Source: an uncultured Eubacteriales bacterium (GTDB lineage: Bacteria > Bacillota_A > Clostridia > Christensenellales > Aristaeellaceae). Taken from it: a stretch of 24,503 nucleotides of DNA. A program made the translations under genes and the position numbers. Every line of letters begins with the position of its first letter. Positions within the stretch are counted from its first letter, which is position 1. Positions 6,771-13,706 of this stretch are shown piece by piece. The stretch is taken from NCBI GenBank assembly GCA_902775835.1, contig CACYNZ010000010.1:1-24503 (forward strand). The letters run 5' to 3'. Under the pieces are notes generated by a model. It worked only from the letters and a program-made list of their open reading frames with translations. It did not search any database and was not told the origin of the DNA.

Positions 6771-7367
6771 ATGTCAACCAACAAACAGCCGATCGCCAAG
6801 AAATGCCGGAGTTTCGATATCTCCCCGGCAGTCATGGGCTATGGCAATAAAAAATCCACCCGCAATCCTGGCGGCAACCGTCGCAAGAAGGTTTCCGAGT
6901 ACGGTGCCCAGCTCAAGGAGAAGCAGAAGGTCAAGTTCGTTTATGGCGTTCAGGAAAAGCAGTTCCATCGTTATTTCCTGAAGGCTTCCAACATGAAGGG
7001 CGTTACCGGCGACAACATGCTCCGTCTTCTGGAACAGAGACTGGACAACGTTGTGTATCGTCTTGGCCTGGCCAAGACCCGCCGCATGGCCCGTCAGATC
7101 GTTGTGCACGGTCACATCCGTGTCAATGGTCAGAAGGTGGACATCCCCTCCTACTCCGTGAAGGTCGGCGATGTCATCACCCTGCGTCCCCGTTCCGCCG
7201 AGATTGATATGTTCAAGGCTCTCCGGGAAGGCACCACCGTCCTGACGCCCAAGTGGCTTTCGTTTGATGCCCCCAACCTCACCGGCAAGGTGGAAGCTCT
7301 GCCTGCCCGTGACGATATCGATCTGCAGCTGCAGGAGAACATGATCGTCGAATATTACTCCCGTTAA
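6771..7367 (+). CDS. rpsD: 30S ribosomal protein S4
   Basis: S4 is a primary 16S rRNA binder that nucleates small-subunit assembly and in several bacteria represses its own operon. The product is 198 residues. The N-terminal part has a single cysteine (C12), so it is the zinc-free form. The S4 RNA-binding fold is recognisable from RLLEQRLDNVVYRLGLAKTRRMARQIVVHGHI to VNGQKVDIPSYSVKVGDVI, and the C-terminal tail ends in IVEYYSR. GGAGG precedes the ATG. Its place between rpsK and rpoA is the Clostridia/Proteobacteria arrangement; in Bacillus rpsD is elsewhere. It is the natural candidate ligand for the leader at 5662-5913. Confidence 0.99.
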   Translation: MSTNKQPIAKKCRSFDISPAVMGYGNKKSTRNPGGNRRKKVSEYGAQLKEKQKVKFVYGVQEKQFHRYFLKASNMKGVTGDNMLRLLEQRLDNVVYRLGLAKTRRMARQIVVHGHIRVNGQKVDIPSYSVKVGDVITLRPRSAEIDMFKALREGTTVLTPKWLSFDAPNLTGKVEALPARDDIDLQLQENMIVEYYSR

Positions 7368-7380
7368 GTCTGAGAGTTGC

Positions 7381-7411
7381 TTCAGGGAGTGGTATCCTGC
7401 CGCTGCCTGAA
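7381..7411 (+). promoter_or_regulatory. Intercistronic hairpin between rpsD and rpoA
   Basis: TTCAGG-g-AGTGG (7381-7392) pairs with CCGCT-g-CCTGAA (7400-7411) around a seven-base loop: eleven pairs including one G-T, with one G-G mismatch. No T-run follows, so it is not an intrinsic terminator. It may stabilise or process the mRNA and tune rpoA relative to the upstream ribosomal genes. Confidence 0.55.
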
Positions 7412-7451
7412 ACCTATTCGTTCGAAGACGCAATGGAGGAGGATATACCAT

Positions 7452-8399
7452 ATGATCGGAGAATTCGAACAGGCACGCATCGAATGTGTAGAAGCAAAAG
7501 AAAACTACGGCAAGTTTGTCGTGGAACCGCTCGAGCGCGGCTTCGGCCAGACGCTCGGCAATGCCCTGCGCAGAGTGCTGCTTTCCTCTCTTCCCGGCGC
7601 CGCCGTATCTTCTGTGCACATCGAGGGTGTGCAGCATGAGTTTTCCACGGTTCCCGGGGTCAAGGAGGATGTCACCGAACTCATTCTCAACCTGAAAGGG
7701 CTGGCGGTGTGCATTTATGGCGACGACTTCTCTCCGAGAACTGCCACCATCGATGCTCACGGTCCCTGTGAGATCACAGCTGCCGATATCAGAACAGATG
7801 ATGAAGTAGACATCATTAATCAGGATCTGCATATTGCCACGCTCAACGAGGACGCTCACCTGCAGATGCAGATGACGCTGGACCGCGGCCGTGGCTACGT
7901 AAGCGCCGACAAGAACAAGAATGCTTCGATGCCCATCGGTGTAATCCCCATCGACAGTATCTTCACGCCTATCCGCAAGGCGAATTACTATGTGGAAGAT
8001 ACCCGTGTGGGTCAGATGACGGACTTCGACAAGCTCACCCTTGAAATCTGGACCAACGGAACCCTGAAGCCTGAAGAGGCCATCAGCGGAGCCGCCAAGA
8101 TTCTTTCTGAGCACCTGTCCCTCTTCGTCTCCCTGACAGATCAGGTCATACCGGTCAATCTGGTGCAGCCTGAGGATGACCGTAAGGAAAAGGTCATGGA
8201 AATGACCATCGAGGAACTGGATCTTTCCGTGCGCGCCTACAATTGTCTGAAGCGTGCCAACATCAATACTGTCGCTGAGCTGGTCACCCGGAATCAGGAA
8301 GACATGATGAAGGTCCGCAACCTGGGCCGCAAGAGTCTGGAAGAAGTTCAGCAGAAACTCGCCGCTCTTGGTCTGGGCCTCAGACCCAACGAAGACTAA
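7452..8399 (+). CDS. rpoA: DNA-directed RNA polymerase subunit alpha
   Basis: The alpha subunit dimerises to scaffold RNA polymerase assembly and contacts UP elements and activators. The 315-residue product has the N-terminal dimerisation domain ([12 protein letters not shown]..., [26 protein letters not shown]) and the C-terminal domain ([36 protein letters not shown]). The frame extends upstream to a TTG at 7377, but those codons lie in the intercistronic hairpin. The ATG at 7452, after GGAGGA (7435-7440), matches the family start. The 11-base spacing is on the long side. Confidence 0.99.
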   Translation: MIGEFEQARIECVEAKENYGKFVVEPLERGFGQTLGNALRRVLLSSLPGAAVSSVHIEGVQHEFSTVPGVKEDVTELILNLKGLAVCIYGDDFSPRTATIDAHGPCEITAADIRTDDEVDIINQDLHIATLNEDAHLQMQMTLDRGRGYVSADKNKNASMPIGVIPIDSIFTPIRKANYYVEDTRVGQMTDFDKLTLEIWTNGTLKPEEAISGAAKILSEHLSLFVSLTDQVIPVNLVQPEDDRKEKVMEMTIEELDLSVRAYNCLKRANINTVAELVTRNQEDMMKVRNLGRKSLEEVQQKLAALGLGLRPNED

Positions 8400-8418
8400 C
8401 TGGGTATTCAAACGTGAC

Positions 8419-8435
8419 GGGAACCAAAGGTTCCC
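8419..8435 (+). promoter_or_regulatory. Intercistronic hairpin between rpoA and rplQ
   Basis: GGGAACC (8419-8425) and GGTTCCC (8429-8435) form a perfect seven-base-pair stem with an AAA loop, a few bases before the rplQ Shine-Dalgarno AAGGAGG. There is no T-run after it. It could slow RNase decay or modulate L17 translation. Confidence 0.6.
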
Positions 8436-8462
8436 CAGCCCGTGTTAAGGAGGAAATGTCCC

Positions 8463-8975
8463 ATGGCATATCAACGCAAGCTGGGTCGCACTGCTGATCA
8501 GCGCAAGGCTCTGCTCCGCAACCAGGTGACCCACCTCATCTGGTATGGCCGCATTGAGACCACCGAAGCCAAGGCCAAGGAAGTTCGCCGCGTTGCTGAG
8601 CACCTGATCACCCTGGCGATTCGTGAATGTGACAACAATGTGAGTGTCACCAAGGAAACGCACAATGACAAGGGTCAGCTCATGACTCTGAATGTCACCA
8701 ATGACGCGCCTTCCAAGCTGGCCGCCCGCCGCACCATGATGGCTTACCTGTATGATCTGAAGGAAGCCAAGAAGGCAGACGAGACCAAGGCCGAATTCAA
8801 AGAGCGCACCAAGGACAACAAGCATCCTGTGGTGGAGAAGCTCTTCCGTGAAATCGGACCCAAGTACAAGGCCCGCAACAGCGAAAAGAACGTCCAGGGC
8901 GGTTACACCCGGATGTACAAGGTTGGCCCCCGCCGCGGCGACGCTGCCGAAATGGTCATCCTGGAGCTCGTGTGA
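8463..8975 (+). CDS. rplQ: 50S ribosomal protein L17 (extended form)
   Basis: L17 binds 23S rRNA near the peptide exit side of the large subunit. The conserved ends are clear: [20 protein letters not shown] at the N-terminus and the C-terminal [19 protein letters not shown]. At 170 residues it is longer than the usual 115-130. The extra length lies in the middle, between LITLA (about residue 53) and [10 protein letters not shown] (about 128), and is rich in Lys, Asp and Glu. Longer L17 proteins are known in some Clostridia. The start is ATG at 8463 after AAGGAGG; an upstream GTG at 8442 in the same frame precedes that ribosome binding site and is rejected. Last gene of the operon. Confidence 0.98.
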   Translation: MAYQRKLGRTADQRKALLRNQVTHLIWYGRIETTEAKAKEVRRVAEHLITLAIRECDNNVSVTKETHNDKGQLMTLNVTNDAPSKLAARRTMMAYLYDLKEAKKADETKAEFKERTKDNKHPVVEKLFREIGPKYKARNSEKNVQGGYTRMYKVGPRRGDAAEMVILELV

Positions 8976-9014
8976 GTAATTAAAACAATTCAATCTGACA
9001 CATCAAAGCAATAC

Positions 9015-9056
9015 AAAAACCCCGGTATTCTCCGCACAAAGAATACCGGGGTTTTT
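9015..9056. terminator. Bidirectional intrinsic terminator after rplQ
   Basis: CCCCGGTATTC (9020-9030) pairs perfectly with GAATACCGGGG (9041-9051), flanked by AAAAA on the left and TTTTT on the right. It works in both directions and separates the plus-strand ribosomal operon from the convergent minus-strand gene at 9064. Confidence 0.93.
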
Positions 9057-9063
9057 GCATGCT

Positions 9064-11160
9064 TTACTTATGCTGATTCAGAAGGGCGCTCTGCTCCTCA
9101 TAGAGCCTCCGCATTTCCTTCTCGCATTCCTGGACCACTCTGTGGCGCTCTGCCGCCTCGTCCTCCGCCAGAGGGTTGTAATCCACCTCATGCCCGAAAC
9201 ACAGCGTACGGCCCTTTTTATAGGCATACATGGGCATGAATCTGCAGGCCTTTCCCGTGCGCTTGTAATAGATGGAGGCCAGCAGGCTGAAGCCTTCAAA
9301 CATGGGGCCGAGACCTTCCATTTCGTATCCGTGATCCTTGGATATGGCATTGGGGTTTTCCGGGAAGATCAGCAGGTTGTCACCGCTCTGAAGTGCTTCC
9401 ACGGATGCCCTGAACGTGCGCATCAGCTGTCCGGGCTGGTCTCGGAACACGGGAATGGCTTCCAGCTGCCGCATGCCCCAGACCGAGATTCTGCCCACAA
9501 TCCTTGCCACAGGCATTTTCAGGAACGGCGGAATCCATTTGTTTTCCACCAGATCATACTTGTAATGATAGGCCGCCACTTCTTCCGGATCCAGGCAGAG
9601 ATTGGAGATCACCCACGGACGGATCGGAACGGGAATATAGCACGCGCAGACCACCGGGCCATAGATATCCCCGTGGTTGCAGAGAAAGATCAGCGGATTC
9701 TCGTCGTCCACCCGGAGATTCTCGGTTCCGCACAGTTTATGCCGGTACATCTTGCGGATGACAAATTTCATGATCGTGGTGCCGAAGGGCTGACGATGGG
9801 TTTTCACCGCCACGCCTTCAAGCTGCTTTTCCAGTGCGGGATTGCTTCCGCCCTCATTGCGGATATGCAGCAGCCAGTCCAGCTTTTCCATGGACCGCTT
9901 GGATAGAGGAAAACGGAACGTGAACACCAGTGCCGCAATGACCATAATCAGCACGGGCACCACCATCAGCGGCTGCATGCCGCTGAGCGCTTCCATCACG
10001 CTGCTTGGAAGGTCCTGGCCGTTGATATAGCACAGTATCGTCAGCATGATGAGAGCCGCCATCTCGCCCAGGATGATGTACAGCTCCATCCAGTAAGAAC
10101 GGAGCAGTTCGAAACCCCGGAATTCCTCCCCTGCCTTCAGCCGTGCCACCGCCATGATGCCTTCTTCCATCCGCCCGAGACATACCAGGCAAAGCGAGCA
10201 CCCCGCCGTGCACAGTCCAAGGCAGGTGTAGAAGGAAAGCATCTGATCAGGGTGAATGGGCATCAGCGTCCGGAACGTGTTCAGTCCGTAAAACCACAGG
10301 AAGATGCCGAAGATCATCATATTGGTCGGATCTGCCCGGTGCTTCCTTTCCCTGTACCGCTTGATCCATTCTGCCGCTTCCAGGGAAAGCAGTGAAACGC
10401 CCAGGGCAATCACCATCTGCTGAAACAGAAGTTCAGCCGTCATGATGAGTGTGGTATAGATCAGAGCCATGGTCATCACCGCGGCCACAATCACGGTGAA
10501 GGACAGTGCAGCATACACGCGGAAGGCATTCACATGACTCATGACTTCCTGCAGTCTTGCCGAAGCTTCCACTTCATTGCCCTGCAGCTGACGGACCATG
10601 GCATCGCCTTCCATTACCTGTATATACAGTACCAGCACATCCTGCAGCACATAGGCCGCGAATACGAGCCATGCCGATGTCCAGAGAAGGTTGTAATGCA
10701 GGTCCCACAGCACCAGAAGAGCCGGCACAATATGCACAATCGCCATCAGCGTCACGATGCCGCGTCTTCCCAGCCGCCCGTAGGCTCTCTGCTTGATGAG
10801 TCTCTGGGATACCTGGTCCCGGACCAGCATGGCGATCACGATCAATGTGACTGTCCAGAGCTGGAAGGAAGAAAGCTGAAGCGGATAGATCACCACGAGG
10901 AACAGATTCAGGATCAGAAGAAAAATCAGGATCAGCCGCCGGTTCTTTCTGAACTTTTCCGGAAGAAGCGCGGCCCCAGGGCCCATACAGGTGGACACGT
11001 AATCCGCCGCCACCCGGGTACACATATACAAGGCTCCGCCGAAAATGGGCATTCTCGTCAGAAGATTGGAAACCAGCAGGCAGAAAATATAGGAATACAA
11101 GCTGTTCAGCCCAAGCAGCAGCGAATGGTTGGCCGGCGTCCGAAGAGTATTATGCCTCAT
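9064..11160 (-). CDS. Multi-pass membrane protein fused to a C-terminal PlsC-like acyltransferase domain
   Basis: The 698-residue product has about 11-12 hydrophobic spans in residues 1-460, MFS-like in appearance but without a motif I can name. A soluble C-terminal domain (about 465-698) resembles lysophospholipid acyltransferases: FLCNHGDIYGP at about 492-502, IPVFRDQPGQLMRTFRASVEALQ (typical block II) and LLIFPENP with FPEN at 599-602 (block III). The architecture recalls LplT/PlsC fusions of phospholipid repair, without the AMP-binding domain of Aas. An oddity: H496 has glycine, not aspartate, at the fifth position after it, so the catalytic HX4D motif is incomplete; an Asp sits at +2 instead. 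Activity and substrate are uncertain. The frame reaches an ATG at 11193, but ATG 11160 follows AAAGGAGG by seven bases and is preferred. It has its own promoter and stands alone. Confidence 0.75.
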   Translation of the reverse strand: MRHNTLRTPANHSLLLGLNSLYSYIFCLLVSNLLTRMPIFGGALYMCTRVAADYVSTCMGPGAALLPEKFRKNRRLILIFLLILNLFLVVIYPLQLSSFQLWTVTLIVIAMLVRDQVSQRLIKQRAYGRLGRRGIVTLMAIVHIVPALLVLWDLHYNLLWTSAWLVFAAYVLQDVLVLYIQVMEGDAMVRQLQGNEVEASARLQEVMSHVNAFRVYAALSFTVIVAAVMTMALIYTTLIMTAELLFQQMVIALGVSLLSLEAAEWIKRYRERKHRADPTNMMIFGIFLWFYGLNTFRTLMPIHPDQMLSFYTCLGLCTAGCSLCLVCLGRMEEGIMAVARLKAGEEFRGFELLRSYWMELYIILGEMAALIMLTILCYINGQDLPSSVMEALSGMQPLMVVPVLIMVIAALVFTFRFPLSKRSMEKLDWLLHIRNEGGSNPALEKQLEGVAVKTHRQPFGTTIMKFVIRKMYRHKLCGTENLRVDDENPLIFLCNHGDIYGPVVCACYIPVPIRPWVISNLCLDPEEVAAYHYKYDLVENKWIPPFLKMPVARIVGRISVWGMRQLEAIPVFRDQPGQLMRTFRASVEALQSGDNLLIFPENPNAISKDHGYEMEGLGPMFEGFSLLASIYYKRTGKACRFMPMYAYKKGRTLCFGHEVDYNPLAEDEAAERHRVVQECEKEMRRLYEEQSALLNQHK

Positions 11161-11198
11161 GCCCCGCCTCCTTTCCTGTTTTTTCGTGAGCATTCAAG

Positions 11199-11227
11199 AT
11201 TGTATCACAGCAGGCAGAGTCATGCAA
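11199..11227 (-). promoter_or_regulatory. Promoter of the membrane-acyltransferase fusion gene
   Basis: On the minus strand TACAAT (11204-11199) is preceded by TGA, an extended -10 element, and by a weak -35 TTGCAT (11227-11222) at 17 bases. It lies 23 bases from the divergent promoter at 11250-11278. Confidence 0.55.
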
Positions 11228-11249
11228 TTTCCGGGAAAGCCCTGAATAT

Positions 11250-11278
11250 TTGACAACCTTTCTTCAAGGTCGTATGAT
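11250..11278 (+). promoter_or_regulatory. Near-consensus promoter of the small membrane protein gene
   Basis: A perfect -35, TTGACA (11250-11255), a 17-base spacer and TATGAT (11273-11278). Predicted start is near 11285, 28 bases before the ATG. Confidence 0.8.
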
Positions 11279-11312
11279 CCTTGTGTCCAGTTATAAAGGA
11301 GGTTTTCTACGC

Positions 11313-11777
11313 ATGTATCAAGAACAAGAGCTTGCCGCAGTCCGCGCACAGATCCGCAAGCGCTGGATTGCCCTTGGCATTCCCTGCCTTATCATTTTCG
11401 CTCTGCAGGTCTATTCCCTCACCATCCGCAACCGGACGATGACTTACATAACCGGGATCGGCCTCTGCCTGATCATGCTCTTTTTTTTCGAGATGACCAT
11501 TCATCCCCTGATCCGCTATGAAAAGCATGTCAATGCCATGCTCCACGGCATCACCCACGAAATCACCGCCACCTTCCAGAACTTTGACAGCAATGAATCC
11601 CTGGTGGACGGTCTTGCCTTCCGTGCCATGAACGTCATCTGCATTGATGAAGAGCAGAAACCGTATGAGCGCTTCTTCTATTATGACATCGAAAAGCCGC
11701 TGCCTGACCTTCAAAAGGAAGACCGCATTCAGATCACATACCATGACCGTCAGGTAGTGGCCCTGAAAAAGCTCTGA
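11313..11777 (+). CDS. Uncharacterised two-span membrane protein
   Basis: I do not recognise a family for this 154-residue protein. A short charged N-terminus (MYQEQELAAVRAQIRKR) precedes two membrane spans at about 20-40 and 47-68. A soluble domain of about 85 residues follows, with alternating hydrophobic strands (HEITATFQNFDSNES..., VICIDEEQKPYERFFYYD, DRIQITYHDRQVVALKKL) suggesting a small beta fold, perhaps OB-like. With a short N-terminal tail the domain is probably cytoplasmic. The start is ATG 11313 after AAAGGAGG (11295-11302); the longer open frame begins at a TTG inside the promoter. It is monocistronic behind an unusually good promoter, and its stop is two bases from the convergent TraX gene. 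Confidence 0.8.
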   Translation: MYQEQELAAVRAQIRKRWIALGIPCLIIFALQVYSLTIRNRTMTYITGIGLCLIMLFFFEMTIHPLIRYEKHVNAMLHGITHEITATFQNFDSNESLVDGLAFRAMNVICIDEEQKPYERFFYYDIEKPLPDLQKEDRIQITYHDRQVVALKKL

Positions 11778-11779
11778 TA

Positions 11780-12511
11780 TCAGAAGATCTGTTCCACCGC
11801 ATACAGAACAAGAAGATGTGCCGGGTACAGCACATATCCTGCCCATCCCGGCATCTTCACCTTTTCAGGCATGCGGATCAGCATCAGCGGGAGGGCGAGA
11901 ATCGCAAGGCTCTGAAGCCTGAGCCAGGGGGAAACAACGGTTCCAAGCGTACCGCTCGTCATCCATTTCAGGGGCAGTCCGAATAAGGACGTGACCTGGC
12001 TGGACGTGGCGCCCCATCCGAGGCAGTAGGCAATCATCACAGCTGCAATGCCGGGTCTGGAATTCCGCACCATATAGAGCAGATATACAATGAGAACTCC
12101 GCGGAATCCATAGTTTGCATTCATCAGCGCGGCCAGAAACAGCGTCAGCACCGGAGCCCACCACTGACTGCCCCATCTCTTTTCCTTCATTCCCCAGAGG
12201 CCCAGAAGCGCGATCACAAGCGTCAGGAAAATGTTGGGCTCCGCGAGTGTATGGTTCAGCGCGATCATATACAGCGGCTGTGAGATGATGCCTGTAATCA
12301 GCATGCGCAGAAGATACTTCGGAATACTTCGCGTGTATTCCACGCCTACCACAAGACACCAGCAGTACAGCGGAAAAGCGATACGGCCGATGATGCGCAT
12401 TTCAGGGACAGAAGGAAAAACCATCTTCCCGAAATGATCAAAGCACATGAACAGAAGAGCCAGAAGCTTCAGAGTCTTTGTGGCCGTGTTTCCAGAAATC
12501 CGTTGTTCCAC
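11780..12511 (-). CDS. TraX family membrane protein
   Basis: A 243-residue, highly hydrophobic protein with about eight spans, matching the TraX family: KLLALLFMCFDHFGKMVFP near the N-terminus, IGRIAFPLYCWCLVVGVEYT, ILNANYG-like MNANYGFRGVLIVYLLYM, and the C-terminal GYVLYPAHLLVLYAVEQIF. TraX acetylates F-pilin in E. coli, but chromosomal relatives in Bacillota are widespread and of unknown substrate. I assume an acyltransferase-type membrane enzyme without claiming pilin modification. The start is GTG at 12511, seven bases after GGAGG. The frame remains open to 12553 but lacks a ribosome binding site there. There is no conjugation gene nearby. Confidence 0.85.
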   Translation of the reverse strand: MEQRISGNTATKTLKLLALLFMCFDHFGKMVFPSVPEMRIIGRIAFPLYCWCLVVGVEYTRSIPKYLLRMLITGIISQPLYMIALNHTLAEPNIFLTLVIALLGLWGMKEKRWGSQWWAPVLTLFLAALMNANYGFRGVLIVYLLYMVRNSRPGIAAVMIAYCLGWGATSSQVTSLFGLPLKWMTSGTLGTVVSPWLRLQSLAILALPLMLIRMPEKVKMPGWAGYVLYPAHLLVLYAVEQIF

Positions 12512-12543
12512 GTTGCAACCTCCAGGGCATATCAGCCGGGAAG

Positions 12544-12552
12544 AGTATAGCA
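12544..12552 (-). promoter_or_regulatory. Extended -10 promoter of the TraX-family gene
   Basis: TGC-TATACT (12552-12544 on the minus strand) is an extended -10 element. No good -35 is seen at 16-18 bases. It lies about 33 bases before the GTG start. Confidence 0.45.
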
Positions 12553-12625
12553 CGTTTCATGCTTTTCCGCTTGTGTCCGATGCCATATAAGGCAATTTCT
12601 TATTTCCTGAAAGGATCTGATCCAT

Positions 12626-12997
12626 GTGAAAGCCTGGCATAAGCATGCCGTTATCATCGGGCTGCTTGTGATCGTCGTTGTCGCAGCGCTCCTCAGCCCT
12701 CTGCTGTTTGCTCCAAACCAGTCAAAGCATGCAGCGACTTCTTCCAGAGATCTCGGACTGATTCTCCGCTTCGGCGAGGACCGTCTCACGGTCATCGCCG
12801 TGGAGGAAAACTCGCTTGCCGAGCAGGCCGGGTTTCTGCCCGGGGACTGTCTGACCTTCGCCGAGGGCAAAATGCTGAACCGCGTCTCTGTGCTGGACAG
12901 CATCATTCAGGCCAATGCGGGCAAGGATCTGACCATTTCCTGTCTCCGGGAGGCGACGGAATTCTCCGTCACCATCCGCTGCGGAGAAGCCACCTGA
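12626..12997 (+). CDS. Membrane-anchored PDZ-domain protein
   Basis: The 123-residue product has a single N-terminal hydrophobic segment (about 8-28, HAVIIGLLVIVVVAALLSPLL) and then a compact PDZ domain: LGLILRF, LTVIAVEENSLAEQAGFLPGDCL (peptide-binding and turn region) and LDSIIQANAGKDLTISCLR. No protease domain is attached. The orientation is probably anchor inside, PDZ outside. It is followed after 37 bases by a response regulator and sensor kinase on the same strand, so it is likely part of that operon and may present a peptide or protein ligand to the sensor or to a protease. That role is inference. Start is GTG at 12626 with AAGGA ten bases upstream; an overlapping ATG at 12624 runs straight into a stop. 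Confidence 0.82.
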   Translation: MKAWHKHAVIIGLLVIVVVAALLSPLLFAPNQSKHAATSSRDLGLILRFGEDRLTVIAVEENSLAEQAGFLPGDCLTFAEGKMLNRVSVLDSIIQANAGKDLTISCLREATEFSVTIRCGEAT

Positions 12998-13034
12998 CAT
13001 TCTTTATGCATCAAAAGAAAGGAGAACTACCTGG

Positions 13035-13706
13035 ATGAAACTGCTTATTGTAGATGACGAACAGGGTATTCGGAGCATCATCCGGAAATATGCTGAATTT
13101 GAAGGATATACCGTGGACGAGGCCGCTGACGGTATGGAAGCCGTGGACAAGTGCCGCAGCAATTCCTACGATCTGATCATCATGGATGTCATGATGCCTG
13201 AGCTCGACGGTTTTTCCGCCGTCCGCGAAATCCGCAAGACCGCTTCTACACCCGTCATCATGCTGAGTGCACGCGGAGAAGAATACGACCGGATTCACGG
13301 GTTTGAGCTGGGCGTGGACGACTATGTGGTGAAACCCTTCTCCCCCCGTGAGCTGATGATGCGCGTCTCCGCCATTCTCAAGCGCTCTGCCCAGTCCGCT
13401 GCCGCCAAGGATGAGCTCAAAATCGGCGACGGTCTGTACATTGACTTTTCCGCCCGTCAGGTCACGGTGGACGGAAAACCCATTGAACTCAGTCCCAAGG
13501 CATACGATCTTCTGTTCTATATGGCCCGGAACCGCGGCGTAGCCCTGAGCCGTGACAAGCTGCTTGCCGAAGTCTGGGGATATGACTTTTTCGGGGACGA
13601 CCGCACACTGGATACGCATATCAAGCTGCTGCGTCGTGAACTCGGTCCCTACGCAGACCGGATTACTACACTTCGAGGGGTAGGTTATCGTTTTGAAAAA
13701 GACTGA
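13035..13706 (+). CDS. OmpR/PhoB-family response regulator
   Basis: A 223-residue two-component transcription factor. The receiver domain (1-115) has the acidic pair D7/D8, phospho-acceptor D51 in LIIMDVMMP, S78 and K100 in VVKPFSP. The C-terminal winged-helix DNA-binding domain (about 125-222) shows VTVDGKPIELSPKAYDLL, LLAEVWGYDFFGDDRTLDTHIKLLRREL and the ending TLRGVGYRFEK. AAAGGAG precedes the ATG. Its 3' end overlaps the sensor kinase gene by 14 bases, which implies coupled translation of the cognate pair. Target genes are unknown. Confidence 0.97.
   Translation: MKLLIVDDEQGIRSIIRKYAEFEGYTVDEAADGMEAVDKCRSNSYDLIIMDVMMPELDGFSAVREIRKTASTPVIMLSARGEEYDRIHGFELGVDDYVVKPFSPRELMMRVSAILKRSAQSAAAKDELKIGDGLYIDFSARQVTVDGKPIELSPKAYDLLFYMARNRGVALSRDKLLAEVWGYDFFGDDRTLDTHIKLLRRELGPYADRITTLRGVGYRFEKD

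Noticed and set aside
6774..8411. Minus-strand open frame of about 545 codons opposite rpsD and rpoA
   Set aside because: It mirrors two universally conserved genes, has no ribosome binding site and no family resemblance. The codon bias of these genes keeps the antisense frame open.
10534..11253. Plus-strand frame of about 239 codons opposite the membrane-acyltransferase gene
   Set aside because: Gln/His-rich antisense translation of hydrophobic segments; it also runs into two divergent promoters.
12586..12591. TATAAG as -10 for the PDZ/two-component operon
   Set aside because: No acceptable -35 at 16-18 bases and no extended -10; the true promoter of this operon is not identified.
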